A DNA stretch of 64,000 nt. It comes from Chengkuizengella axinellae (GTDB lineage Bacteria; Bacillota; Bacilli; Paenibacillales; KCTC-33759). Location: the NCBI RefSeq assembly GCF_030730905.1, contig NZ_JAVAMP010000016.1, positions 1 through 64,000 on the forward strand, given 5' to 3'. This document shows, in pieces, positions 15,677-24,330 of the stretch (the first letter of the stretch is position 1; each line of letters begins with the position of its first letter). The position numbers were made by a program, and so were the translations under genes. The notes beneath the pieces are model-generated. The model ran no database searches and was not told the origin of the DNA. It saw nothing but the letters and a program-made list of their open reading frames with translations.

Positions 15677-16240
15677 ATGATTTTATCAGTCTATTACACT
15701 TATATCAATAGAGTACACCCTATAGATTTTGGATGGTTTATTGCACCACAAACAGATTTAAACATAGAAGAGCATTATACAGACACAGCTGGTTATACTG
15801 ATCAAATTTTCGGATTGACTCACCTATTAGGGTTTAAATTTGCTCCAAGAATAAGAGATTTATCCGATTCCAAGTTATTTACAATTGATAAGGCAAGTGA
15901 GTATCCAAACTTAGAAGCCATTTTACGTGGACAAATAAATATAAAGGTTATTAAAGAAAATTATGAGGATGTTTTGCGATTAGCCCATTCAATAAGAGAA
16001 GGAACTGTCTCAGCATCCCTTATTATGGGGTAATTAGGTTCTTATTCAAGACAAAATAGCCTAGCTACAGCCTTGCGTGAAATGGGTCGAATAGAAAAAA
16101 CCATCTTTATTCTGAATTACATTTCAGATGAATCTCTAAGAAGAAAAATACAAAGAGGATTGAATAAAGGAGAATCTATGAATGGACTGGCAAGCGCTAT
16201 TTTCTAATGCCATTAGTATTTGGGGAATACTCTACATCTA
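15677..16240 (+). pseudogene. tnpA: Tn3-family transposase (tnpA), C-terminal remnant
   Basis: The frame reads 'EEHYTDTAGYTDQIFGLTHLLGFKFAPRIRDL', the DDE-region of Tn3 transposases, but there is no N-terminal two-thirds. A TAA at 16031-16033 stands where the family has Lys ([11 protein letters not shown]); the same frame then continues '[42 protein letters not shown]' to a stop at 16204. Directly after, in another frame, 'NAISIWGILYI' (16205-16240) matches the family's far C-terminus, so about 30 residues have been deleted. It is clearly non-functional. Confidence 0.88.
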
Positions 16241-16277
16241 ACATAAAATAAATAAGTTTGATGGTAATAACCTAATT

Positions 16278-16535
16278 TTGCTAGGTAGTTTTGACTTAAC
16301 ATACTATTATGAGATTAAAATAACGTTTTACTCTGTAGACTATATTAATTGTCCCACATATTTCATTATGGATAATATTAGAGTTGCAACCAAAGAGGAG
16401 AGAGAAAGGCACAGGAAGCAGTGTCAACTTGAACCAGAAGATAAATTGATAGTTTTTGAAGATACTATATTTAATTCATTTTACTTCATTGTGTGTAATG
16501 ATTTTTCATACGAAATGGGTCTTAAAAAATTGTAG
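16278..16535 (+). CDS. Short unknown open reading frame, probably a gene remnant
   Basis: The frame has 85 residues (or 55 from the ATG at 16368, 'MDNIRVATKEERERHRKQCQLEPEDK'). The middle looks coding in composition, but there is no ribosome site and no family I recognise. It lies just beyond the broken transposase in a stretch full of partial frames, so it may be the end of a decayed neighbour. Confidence 0.25.
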   Translation: MLGSFDLTYYYEIKITFYSVDYINCPTYFIMDNIRVATKEERERHRKQCQLEPEDKLIVFEDTIFNSFYFIVCNDFSYEMGLKKL

Positions 16536-16992
16536 ATTTTATTACAATATGCATTATTATATTTAATTTAAAAAGAATAAAGACAACCTCCTTCTCCAAC
16601 AAACAAGTAGAAGAATATTTAGTTTCATCTAAAGAAAATCATTTTATGTTTACATTTGAAACGAACGAAAATGAGTCATTTTTTGGATTGAACCAAAAAA
16701 AATAAAACTTTTGCTTGGCTATACTGCTGGTCTTTATCGACAATTAACAATCATAAAATACCAGCTGTTAGAATCCATAAAACGTTACGTATACTTATAA
16801 TAGAATTAGAAAAATTTATTAGTTAGTACTAGTCGTTCGCTTTTTGTTTTTGATCATTTAATATATAAAATCAATAAAATGGTAAGATAAAAAATACGAA
16901 CAACATAAGTTTGGGCAATGAAAGTATAAGGAGAAACATAATATTCACTTGCTCCCTCATATTCCTTGAATATAGTTAATCATTAAAGACCA
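16536..16992. other. Gene-free AT-rich stretch with broken coding fragments
   Basis: Short coding-like pieces are seen, for example a plus-strand 'SNKQVEEYLVSSKENHFMF' fragment near 16595-16650, each closed by stops within a few dozen codons. I see no intact gene, RNA or repeat. It is best read as decayed DNA at the right side of the Tn3 element. Confidence 0.4.
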
Positions 16993-17029
16993 TAAAAAAT
17001 CCTAAACCCGGATTCAATATGGGCTTAGG
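16993..17029 (-). terminator. Intrinsic terminator downstream of the protease gene
   Basis: On the minus strand CCTAAGCCC and GGGTTTAGG (one mismatch) enclose an 11-nt loop and are followed by ATTTTTTATGG. It lies about 140 bp after the stop of the subtilisin gene. Confidence 0.65.
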
Positions 17030-17171
17030 TTGCTACGGATGGCTTTTATAACTCCAAATAATAGGTTAGGGATCAGTCTCAATATATGACTTGCGCTGCT
17101 CCTGTTCTTTATGTAGTTGCAGCATAATTGGTTATAATTCGTGGTGCCGGGATCAGGGATGTCCCCGCAAC

Positions 17172-18338
17172 TTACCTCACTGCTTCGAATGCATTAATTC
17201 TTCCATGCTCCCAATATCTGCCTGTGCCTCTAATTGGATCTGCAGTGCTTTCAATCTGATCTCGAATTTCAGTATTAGAAAGCCCTTGAGATGCAAGCAA
17301 TGCTGCAAGACCTGCTGTATGTGGAGCAGCCATAGATGTTCCACTATAAGAAACATAACCTCCACCAAGCTGTGTAGAAACAATATCTACTCCAGGAGCA
17401 GCTACATCAACCCAAGTACCATATGTGGAAAATGAAGCTTTTCTATCCCTATCATCTGTAGCCGCAACGGCTAATGAGTTTGTATAATACGCTGGATAAT
17501 GCGCTCTTCTATTTCCATCATTACCTGCAGCAGCAACGACAACAACGCCGCGATTCCATGCATAGTTAACCGCATCTTCTACAACTCCAGACGGAGATGA
17601 GCTTCCAAGACTTAGGTTAATTACATCTGCACCATTGTCCGCTGCATATGTAATCCCATTTGCAACTCCTTCATTCGTACCATAACCACTTCTATCTAAA
17701 ACACGAACAGACATGATTTGAACATCAGGAGCTACTCCTGCAACACCTGTTCTATTGTCTGTGAGTGCACCGACTGTTCCCGCTACATGAGTCCCGTGTC
17801 CATTCAAATCGGAAGGGTCTCTATCATCATCTATAAAGTCATAACCTCTCACTACTTTTCCTGCTAAGTCTTCATGATCCTCATCCACACCAGTATCTAT
17901 AACTGCAACTAGTACATTGGAACTTCCTGTAGTGATGTCCCAAGCACTATCTGCCTCTATGATTTGAGGTCCATATTGATCTGATGAATATAGTGGGTCG
18001 TTCGGATCGAATAGAGCATAATATTCAACAATGGCTTCAGCGAATTCAACATCCGATCTTTTATTATATTTTTCTAGTGCTTTTTCAACTGATTTCCCTT
18101 TTACTTTTATAACTTCGAAGCCAATTTCTTCATTTGCTCTTAATACCTCAGCATTTTCTTCTTTGTGTATCTTTTGTTTATCCTCTTTAGTTGTTTTTTC
18201 TTTAAACTTTACTATGATTTCACTATCCTCTGAATTTGACTCATTAGAATCTGCCTCAACCTGTAGTTCTGAGACTGAAAAAGAAAAAATTAAAGCAATT
18301 GCCATGAAAATTGAAAAAAAATGTTTTAATTTCATCAC
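17172..18338 (-). CDS. Secreted subtilisin-like serine protease (S8 family)
   Basis: This 388-residue extracellular protease has a signal peptide (about residues 1-29), an I9-type propeptide/inhibitor (about 39-107, 'SEIIVKFKEKTTKEDKQK') and a mature subtilisin domain. The catalytic triad is D148 ('AVIDTG'), H181 ('NGHGTHVAG') and S335 ('SGTSMAAPH'), with the oxyanion Asn at 273 ('AAGND'). The sequence resembles thermitase/subtilisin-type enzymes that degrade extracellular protein. The length is normal and there is no C-terminal extension. RBS GGAGGTAAG. It is monocistronic, with a terminator downstream. Confidence 0.95.
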   Translation of the reverse strand: MMKLKHFFSIFMAIALIFSFSVSELQVEADSNESNSEDSEIIVKFKEKTTKEDKQKIHKEENAEVLRANEEIGFEVIKVKGKSVEKALEKYNKRSDVEFAEAIVEYYALFDPNDPLYSSDQYGPQIIEADSAWDITTGSSNVLVAVIDTGVDEDHEDLAGKVVRGYDFIDDDRDPSDLNGHGTHVAGTVGALTDNRTGVAGVAPDVQIMSVRVLDRSGYGTNEGVANGITYAADNGADVINLSLGSSSPSGVVEDAVNYAWNRGVVVVAAAGNDGNRRAHYPAYYTNSLAVAATDDRDRKASFSTYGTWVDVAAPGVDIVSTQLGGGYVSYSGTSMAAPHTAGLAALLASQGLSNTEIRDQIESTADPIRGTGRYWEHGRINAFEAVR

Positions 18339-18706
18339 TTACCTCCGATTTTAATTATATTTTGGTTTGAGCGCCATCCTTAGGGTATTTAAAATTAACT
18401 CCCTAACCAATTACAATATAAATACTTGCATTAATGGATAATTATTACATTAATTTTAGACATTATTTATTTATTCATTTTTGTATGTTCATACTTTTTG
18501 CAATAGTAAACATAAGAAACGTTCTCTTACTTTAGTTAAGTAAAGTACTGATATTACAAGACAAAAAAATGCCCCTGGTTTTATACCAAAGCCATTGATG
18601 ATCTACCTATTGTTCTTCATTCATATTACAATTGCATTTCCCTCTATTATTTTATTAAAATGTTAGTAATTGGAATTAGTACAGATTAACAATAGGAGGA
18701 GAGAAA

Positions 18707-18874
18707 ATGAACGAAGACAGGTGGGTTTCTTATTTAATTTTATTTATCATCTTATATACGTTGGCAATGATATATTTAATAGAAGAAATGAATCCTTTTT
18801 TTGCCTTACAAATCAATTTCAGTATCATCATTGTGTTACTCATTATAATATTGCGTAAGATAACTAAAAAATAA
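18707..18874 (+). CDS. Small two-helix membrane protein, 55 residues
   Basis: The ATG at 18707 follows a strong AGGAGGAG. The frame reads MNEDRWVSYLILFIILYTLAM... and ends LRKITKK. Two hydrophobic segments (about residues 8-25 and 33-49) are separated by 'EEMNPFFA' and the C-terminus is positively charged, which indicates a membrane hairpin. I know no family. It stands alone between the protease and the cupin gene. A longer overlapping frame in the same region (starting at 18670) lacks a ribosome site and is not preferred. Confidence 0.6.
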   Translation: MNEDRWVSYLILFIILYTLAMIYLIEEMNPFFALQINFSIIIVLLIIILRKITKK

Positions 18875-19095
18875 AGTACTATTTAAAATATGTATGATTG
18901 TAAACCCTGACTATGATACAAAAACTGAGGTTGTTCATTTAAAAAATGTATATATAGTACACTTGTATATCTGCTGAAATTACATACACTATAAACACAA
19001 ACATATGTGCTATAATGGAAATTACATACATACATACAAACATACATGCTGAATTATTAAATATGACAAAGTATATGGAAGGAAGGATGATCTCA

Positions 19096-19593
19096 TTGAA
19101 CTTTACTAACCTCATCAATCTTCATGAATTAGAGTTTCAATCCGAAGGAACGGAATATTCTCATTATAACTCTAATTCTTCTAAAATCACTTCAAAAGAC
19201 TTAGGAGCTAAAAAACTTTTTTTCGATGTAAAAGAATTACTGCCTAGGCAACTCTCTTGTCCTTACCACTATCATTCTGATCAAGAAGAAGTATTTATCA
19301 TCATTGATGGCGAAGTGACTGTTAGGCAAAATAATGAATGTAAGATTTTAAAGAAAGGGGATTTGATTTTCTTTCCAAACTCAGAAGAAGGTGCTCATCA
19401 GCTTTTTAATCACACAGACAATCCTGTAAGATATTTAGATTTAACCACTCGATTTGGTACTGATGTATGCAAATATCCAGATTCGAATAAAATTAATGCT
19501 GGAAATGGTCAAATTTATAAAATCACTGATAAAGTAGATTACTTTGAAGGTGAAGATGAAGTTCCGGAGTTTTGGACTAAGCGAAAGCTCTAA
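19096..19593 (+). CDS. Cupin-domain protein
   Basis: This protein of about 165 residues contains a single cupin barrel. Motif 1 is 'PYHYHSDQEEVFIIIDGEVTVRQ' (the HxH...E metal site) and motif 2 is 'GAHQLFNHTDNPVRYLDL'. The C-terminus 'YFEGEDEVPEFWTKRKL' is typical of a widespread uncharacterised cupin group. The ligand and reaction are unknown. The TTG at 19096 is chosen because GGAAGG lies 9 bp upstream; ATG 19087 is possible but too close to that site. Earlier starts would overlap a TATAAT box at 19011-19016. A strong terminator follows. Confidence 0.78.
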   Translation: MNFTNLINLHELEFQSEGTEYSHYNSNSSKITSKDLGAKKLFFDVKELLPRQLSCPYHYHSDQEEVFIIIDGEVTVRQNNECKILKKGDLIFFPNSEEGAHQLFNHTDNPVRYLDLTTRFGTDVCKYPDSNKINAGNGQIYKITDKVDYFEGEDEVPEFWTKRKL

Positions 19594-19643
19594 AGAAGTA
19601 TAAACAAAAACTCCTATAGAAGTCCCTCGGAGATATTTTAAAA

Positions 19644-19676
19644 AAGAGTCTTTGTCTAAGCAAAGACTCTTTTTAT
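19644..19676. terminator. Bidirectional intrinsic terminator
   Basis: AAGAGTCTTTG (19644-19654) and CAAAGACTCTT (19661-19671) pair perfectly around a TCTAAG loop, with T-runs on both strands. It separates the cupin gene from the convergent aminotransferase gene. Confidence 0.85.
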
Positions 19677-19747
19677 TTCTATTCAAACCCCAACATAATT
19701 CGATATGGTTCATACTTCAATATCACATCGTAAATACATTACTGACA

Positions 19748-20929
19748 TTACTGATATTTCTCTACAAAATTTCCGATCCGTTCCAAAGCCTCATTTAAAT
19801 CACTAACAGAAGTCGCATAGGAGCAGCGAATAAATCCTTCCCCGCCCAGTCCAAATACGTTACCAGGTACTGCGGCTACCTTTGATTCCTCTAATAATTT
19901 TTCAGCAAATTGCTCAGAAGTGAGTCCTGTTGTTTGAATTGATGGGAATGCGTAAAAGGCACCTTTTGGTTCATGACAATCCAATCCCATTTCCCTAAAT
20001 CCTTTAACCACCAATCGACGCCGTTGATTATAAGATTCAACCATGCGATCCTTTTCTTCCAATCCGTTGGTTAATGCTTCAATCCCAGCTTGTTGAGCCA
20101 TAACAGGTGCACACATGATCGTGTACTGATGTATTTTCAACATGGCTGCGATTAGATCTTGATGTCCACATGCATAACCTAGTCGCCACCCAGTCATTGC
20201 AAAAGCTTTAGAGAAACCACTAACGATAATCGTCCGATCCTTCATACCCGGCATAGAGGCAAAACTAATATGCCTTTGTTCATAGGTTAGTTCCGCATAT
20301 ATTTCATCTGAAATCACGATTAAATCATTCTGCTCTACAAGACTTACGATCGGGAGCCAATCCTCATAAGTCATAATTCCACCTGTAGGATTACTTGGAT
20401 AATTTAATATTAAAACTTTAGATTGAGGAGTAATTTGCGCTTCTAACGACTCAGCCGTTAATTTAAAATCATCCTTAGCAAAGGTTTCAATCCCAACCGC
20501 TTTACCTCCAACAATAGAAGCAATTGGAGAATAAGATACATAACACGGTTCTGGTATCAAAATTTCATCTCCAGGTTGAATTAAAGCACGCAGAGCCAAA
20601 TCAATCGCTTCGCTGCCACCAACTGTAATTAAAAGTTCGTTTGCAGGCTCATATTTTAATGCAAACTGATTGTATAAATATTCAGCAATGACCTCTCTTA
20701 ATTCAGGCAATCCTGCATTTTGTGTATATGTTGTTTTCCCCTTTTCCAAGGAATACACACAAGCTTCTCTTACATGCCATGGGGTAACAAAATCAGGCTC
20801 ACCAACACCTAATGATATGATATCTTTTCTCCCTGAAACTAAGTCAAAAAACTTACGGATTCCAGAAGGAGGAATGTCTTTCACTAATGGAGATATATAC
20901 TCTGTCATGGATTTTTTCGTTTTCAACAT
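19748..20929 (-). CDS. alaT: PLP-dependent class I aminotransferase, AlaT-like (YugH)
   Basis: This 393-residue fold-type I aminotransferase shows the 'NYPSNPTGG' motif (about residues 176-184), the aspartate of 'VISDEIYAELTYE' that contacts the pyridine nitrogen, the PLP Schiff-base lysine K241 in 'VSGFSKAFAMTGWRLGY', and the carboxylate-binding Arg in 'GFIRCSYATS'. Bacillus YugH/AlaT is an alanine transaminase encoded next to the Lrp-type regulator AlaR. The same pairing here (13 bp gap) supports alanine-pyruvate transamination, though substrate specificity is inferred. It starts ATGTTGAAAACG just after the regulator. Confidence 0.85.
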   Translation of the reverse strand: MLKTKKSMTEYISPLVKDIPPSGIRKFFDLVSGRKDIISLGVGEPDFVTPWHVREACVYSLEKGKTTYTQNAGLPELREVIAEYLYNQFALKYEPANELLITVGGSEAIDLALRALIQPGDEILIPEPCYVSYSPIASIVGGKAVGIETFAKDDFKLTAESLEAQITPQSKVLILNYPSNPTGGIMTYEDWLPIVSLVEQNDLIVISDEIYAELTYEQRHISFASMPGMKDRTIIVSGFSKAFAMTGWRLGYACGHQDLIAAMLKIHQYTIMCAPVMAQQAGIEALTNGLEEKDRMVESYNQRRRLVVKGFREMGLDCHEPKGAFYAFPSIQTTGLTSEQFAEKLLEESKVAAVPGNVFGLGGEGFIRCSYATSVSDLNEALERIGNFVEKYQ

Positions 20930-20942
20930 ATCCCATCACCCC

Positions 20943-21434
20943 TTACGGCGAAATGAGCATGCGATGATCATCTTCATGATCTTCTAAAATAATGCCATCT
21001 TGTTTATATTTTTTCAAAATAAAATGGGTTTTCGTAGAGAGAACGGATTCAATGGTGGAGAGCTTATTTGATACAAAAAAAGCAACTTCCTTTAAGGTTT
21101 TTCCTTCAATCTCAATTTGCAAGTCATAAGCACCTGACATGAGATAGACCGTTTTCACCTCAGGGTATCGATAAATCCGTTCTGCAATCGTATCAAAACC
21201 TCTTCCACGCTCCGGTGTAATTTGAACCTCTATAATACCTGTTACTTTGTCATCGTGTACTTTACTCCAATTAATAACAGGCGCATATTTGACAATAACA
21301 TTGTCCTGCTCCATCTCTTGAATCGCTAAAAGCACTTCTTCTTCAGAAGCCCCTAATAAAGTAGCTATAATATCAGCCCCACGACGTGCATCTTCTTGTA
21401 AAAGCTCTAATACTTTTAATTTAAAATCGTTCAT
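20943..21434 (-). CDS. alaR: Lrp/AsnC-family regulator, AlaR-like
   Basis: This 163-residue protein has an N-terminal winged helix ('NDFKLKVLELLQEDARRGADIIATLLGASEEEVLLAIQEME') and a C-terminal ligand-binding RAM domain ('GIIEVQITPERGRGFDTIAERIYRYPEVKTVYLMSGAYDLQIEIEG'). The ATG at 21434 follows GGGGAAACCCC; a longer frame upstream lacks a ribosome site. AlaR of Bacillus activates alaT in response to alanine. The two genes form one operon here. Confidence 0.85.
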   Translation of the reverse strand: MNDFKLKVLELLQEDARRGADIIATLLGASEEEVLLAIQEMEQDNVIVKYAPVINWSKVHDDKVTGIIEVQITPERGRGFDTIAERIYRYPEVKTVYLMSGAYDLQIEIEGKTLKEVAFFVSNKLSTIESVLSTKTHFILKKYKQDGIILEDHEDDHRMLISP

Positions 21435-21597
21435 TGGGGTTTCCCCTTTCCGAAATATAAAAAACAACAATATACCTCATATTACAACGAAATCCAGTAC
21501 ATGTTAAGTCCTAAATCAATTACTGTTAGAAATTCTTTTAAAAATAGGGTATGATAATAATTTGATATGGTGCTCAAAGATTGGGGGATATCTCATT

Positions 21598-22953
21598 TTG
21601 TCTATAAGAAAAATTATACTGCAAATGTCACCTACACAGTTTATTGTGTCTGGTTATTTAATATCTATAATTATCGCTACAATTCTGCTGCTGCTACCGA
21701 TCAGTTTAAAAGACGGGGTGGAGCTTTCATTCATTGATGCATTATTTACAGCTACCAGTGGAATCAGCGTAACTGGACTTACTGTTGTCAATGTATCTGA
21801 AACCTTTAGTGTATTTGGAACTATCGTACTTCTAGTTATGTTCCAAATTGGCGGTATAGGTATTATGGCATTGGGGACATTTTTATGGATGATTCTAGGT
21901 CGAAATATTAGCTTATCCTATCGTAAACTAATTATGATTGACCAAAACCAAAATCGATTGTCAGGGCTTGTTCAGCTTATACGTATTGTACTTGGATTAG
22001 TATTGTTGTTTGAAGCCATCGGTACATTAATCTTCACCGTCTATTTTCATTTTGCTGGATATTATGATACTTGGCTAGAATCATTCTATCATGGGTTATT
22101 TCATTCGATTTCATCCTATACAAATGCCGGTTTTGATATCTTTGGCAATTCTTTATTCGACTTTTCTCATGATTATTTTGTACAAATTATAACGATTGCA
22201 TTAATTATATTAGGTGCAATTGGATTCCCAGTACTCATTGAAATGAAGGAGTACTTTTCTAAGAATAATAAAAACTTTCGGTTTTCTTTATATACGAAGT
22301 TAACGACTTCAATGTTTTTCTTGTTATTGATCATTGGTGCAATTGGTATTTGGTTGGTTGAGAATCAATTGTACTATGCAGACATGAGCTGGCACGAAAA
22401 AATATTTTTCTCCCTATTTAATTCAGTAACGGTACGAAGTGGTGGTTTATCCACAATGGATGTCTCAGAGTTTGGAGTTGCCACTCAAATGTTCTTGTCC
22501 GTATTGATGTTCATAGGAGCTAGTCCTTCAAGTGTTGGTGGAGGAATTCGCACTACAACCTTTGCAATTATCATTTTAGCATTAATTACATATGCTTTAG
22601 GCAAAAGTGAAATTAGAATTTTCCGTCGCTCTTTAAAAGAAGATGATATAACAAAAAGCTTTTTTATTTTTACACTGGCGTCGATGACAGTTGTTATCAG
22701 CACTATTCTTCTGGTGTCCTTGGAAAAAGATCACTTTTCATTAATGGCTATCATTTTTGAAATTGCCTCGGCGTTTGGTACATGTGGGCTGTCGATGGGG
22801 ATTACAAGTGAACTAACCACTGTAGGAAAGCTCATTATCATGGTGCTGATGTTTACAGGAAGAATCGGAGTTCTCTCCATGTTATATATTTTTCAAGCGA
22901 AAAAGAAAAAAGAAAACTTCCACTATCCTAAGGAAGATATTATTATCGGGTAA
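21598..22953 (+). CDS. KtrB/TrkH-family potassium channel subunit
   Basis: This protein of about 451 residues has four M1-P-M2 repeats of the Trk/Ktr superfamily. Selectivity-filter-like segments with conserved glycines are seen in 'ATSGISVTGLT', 'SYTNAGFDI', 'VTVRSGGLST' and 'ASAFGTCGLSMG', and about 8-10 membrane helices are predicted. It should import K+ (with Na+ in Ktr systems) together with a KtrA/KtrC gating ring, which is not encoded nearby, as for ktrD in Bacillus. The start is taken at TTG 21598, 10 bp after GGGGG; a TTG at 21562 has no ribosome site. Confidence 0.88.
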   Translation: MSIRKIILQMSPTQFIVSGYLISIIIATILLLLPISLKDGVELSFIDALFTATSGISVTGLTVVNVSETFSVFGTIVLLVMFQIGGIGIMALGTFLWMILGRNISLSYRKLIMIDQNQNRLSGLVQLIRIVLGLVLLFEAIGTLIFTVYFHFAGYYDTWLESFYHGLFHSISSYTNAGFDIFGNSLFDFSHDYFVQIITIALIILGAIGFPVLIEMKEYFSKNNKNFRFSLYTKLTTSMFFLLLIIGAIGIWLVENQLYYADMSWHEKIFFSLFNSVTVRSGGLSTMDVSEFGVATQMFLSVLMFIGASPSSVGGGIRTTTFAIIILALITYALGKSEIRIFRRSLKEDDITKSFFIFTLASMTVVISTILLVSLEKDHFSLMAIIFEIASAFGTCGLSMGITSELTTVGKLIIMVLMFTGRIGVLSMLYIFQAKKKKENFHYPKEDIIIG

Positions 22954-23094
22954 AGAGCAGCACCAAGTAGGATTAAAATTTATAAAGAATGATTTGATCG
23001 AATTATCACATCATCCATACCTTCTTCTTTTATGAATTAAACTTCAGAAGCTTTCGCTTCACTTATTATGAGTTTCCTGAGGGACTTAAAATGC

Positions 23095-23126
23095 AAAAGG
23101 AAGGGCTGTATCCAGCCCTTCCTTTT
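23095..23126. terminator. Bidirectional intrinsic terminator between ktr and cysK
   Basis: GGAAGGGCTG-TATC-CAGCCCTTCC is a perfect 10-bp GC-rich stem flanked by AAAA and TTTT. It serves both convergent genes. The rest of the 22954-23266 gap shows no gene; two antisense frames there only arise from this hairpin. Confidence 0.85.
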
Positions 23127-23266
23127 CAAATCGGACGTTCCCCCATCCAGCTTTCCAATATTCTTCTTATTTGATCGGACTTTCTTGGATGGGTGCACAA
23201 TAAAGGAATTTCGTATCATTCATACAAAAAATAGAGGAAAGGATAGTTTTATGTAAACACTTTAAA

Positions 23267-24211
23267 CTAATCCTCTTCACTATTTGGAGCATCAAAAAGG
23301 TTCATACTTAAATATCTTTCACCGTTATCAGGTGCAATACAACAGATCCTTTTCCCTTTTCCCCACTTTTTGGCGATTTGCATAGCAGTCCATACAGAGG
23401 CACCTGCTGAAGGACCTACTAAAATGCCTTCCTTTGAGGCTAAGTCTCGCATCGTTTGAATGGCATCCTCATCCGATACTTGGATAATCTCATCATATAC
23501 TTCAGTATTTAAGATTTTAGGAATAAACCCAGGGCTTGTACCCACTAGTTTATGTTTCCCCGGCTTACCTCCTGAAAGTACAGGAGACCCTTTAGGTTCA
23601 ACAACGTAGATTTTTATGCCTGGAATTTTCTCACGCAGAACTTCTCCAGTACCTGTTACAGTCCCTCCAGTACCTGCAGTTGCTACAAAAGCATCGATCT
23701 TACCATCCATTTGTTTGATAATTTCAGGCGCTGTTGTTGTTCTGTGGATTGCAGGATTGGCTTTATTCTCAAACTGTTGAGGAATATAACTGTTTGGGAT
23801 TTTTTCTTTTAATTCCAGTGCTTTTTTAATCGCACCAGGCATACGCTCTTCTGCTGGTGTTAAAACCACTTCAGCACCATAAGCTTTTAAAATGTTGATT
23901 CTTTCTTTGGTCATATTGTCAGGCATGATAAAAATAGACTTATATCCTTTTGACGCTGCATTCATCGCCAGTCCAATTCCAGTATTACCGCTAGTAGGTT
24001 CAATGATGGTACCCCCTGCAGACAACAATCCATCCTTTTCTGCTTGCGTTATTAAGTTGTATGCAGCCCTATCTTTTACACTTCCACTTGGATTAAAATA
24101 CTCCAATTTTACATAAACCTCTGCATCATTTTCAGAACATAATTTATTCAATTTCACTATAGGTGTATCACCTATCAGCTCAGTTATGCTTGATACCACT
24201 TTGGCAGACAA
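23267..24211 (-). CDS. cysK: Cysteine synthase A (O-acetylserine sulfhydrylase)
   Basis: This 314-residue fold-type II PLP enzyme makes cysteine from O-acetylserine and sulfide. It has the PLP lysine K46 in 'NPSGSVKDRAA', the substrate loop 'EPTSGNTGIGLA', the phosphate-binding 'TAGTGGTVTGTGE' and the conserved 'VGPSAGASVWTA'. The length matches the family. It is monocistronic with a shared terminator downstream. The relation to CysM or O-ureidoserine-type relatives cannot be excluded, but CysK is the best fit. Confidence 0.92.
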   Translation of the reverse strand: MSAKVVSSITELIGDTPIVKLNKLCSENDAEVYVKLEYFNPSGSVKDRAAYNLITQAEKDGLLSAGGTIIEPTSGNTGIGLAMNAASKGYKSIFIMPDNMTKERINILKAYGAEVVLTPAEERMPGAIKKALELKEKIPNSYIPQQFENKANPAIHRTTTAPEIIKQMDGKIDAFVATAGTGGTVTGTGEVLREKIPGIKIYVVEPKGSPVLSGGKPGKHKLVGTSPGFIPKILNTEVYDEIIQVSDEDAIQTMRDLASKEGILVGPSAGASVWTAMQIAKKWGKGKRICCIAPDNGERYLSMNLFDAPNSEED

Positions 24212-24330
24212 CCTTCATCCGCTCCTCTCTAAATAACCCTCTTCATTGTAATTTGCTAGTAAAACATATCTCATACATATTTTAACTGAACAATTCAACT
24301 TATACTAGACAAACTCGACTATAATTTATA

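Larger units (their letters stand above)
13213..16240. mobile_element. Decayed Tn3-family transposon with DJ-1/WYL-regulator cargo
   Basis: The components are a left terminal repeat (13213-13250), a DJ-1/PfpI gene and WYL regulator gene, a serine resolvase, and a divergent broken transposase. Divergent tnpR/tnpA is the Tn3 arrangement, with the res site expected in 15628-15676. The right inverted repeat was not found and the transposase is broken, so the element cannot move by itself. Confidence 0.65.

Noticed and set aside
17091-17435. Cys-rich 114-residue plus-strand frame
   Set aside because: It is antisense to the catalytic part of the subtilisin gene and its Cys/Ser content is the complement of the Gly/Ala codons there.
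23037-23256. Two overlapping antisense frames sharing KGxIQPFL
   Set aside because: The similarity arises because both read the same perfect terminator palindrome at 23095-23126; no ribosome sites.
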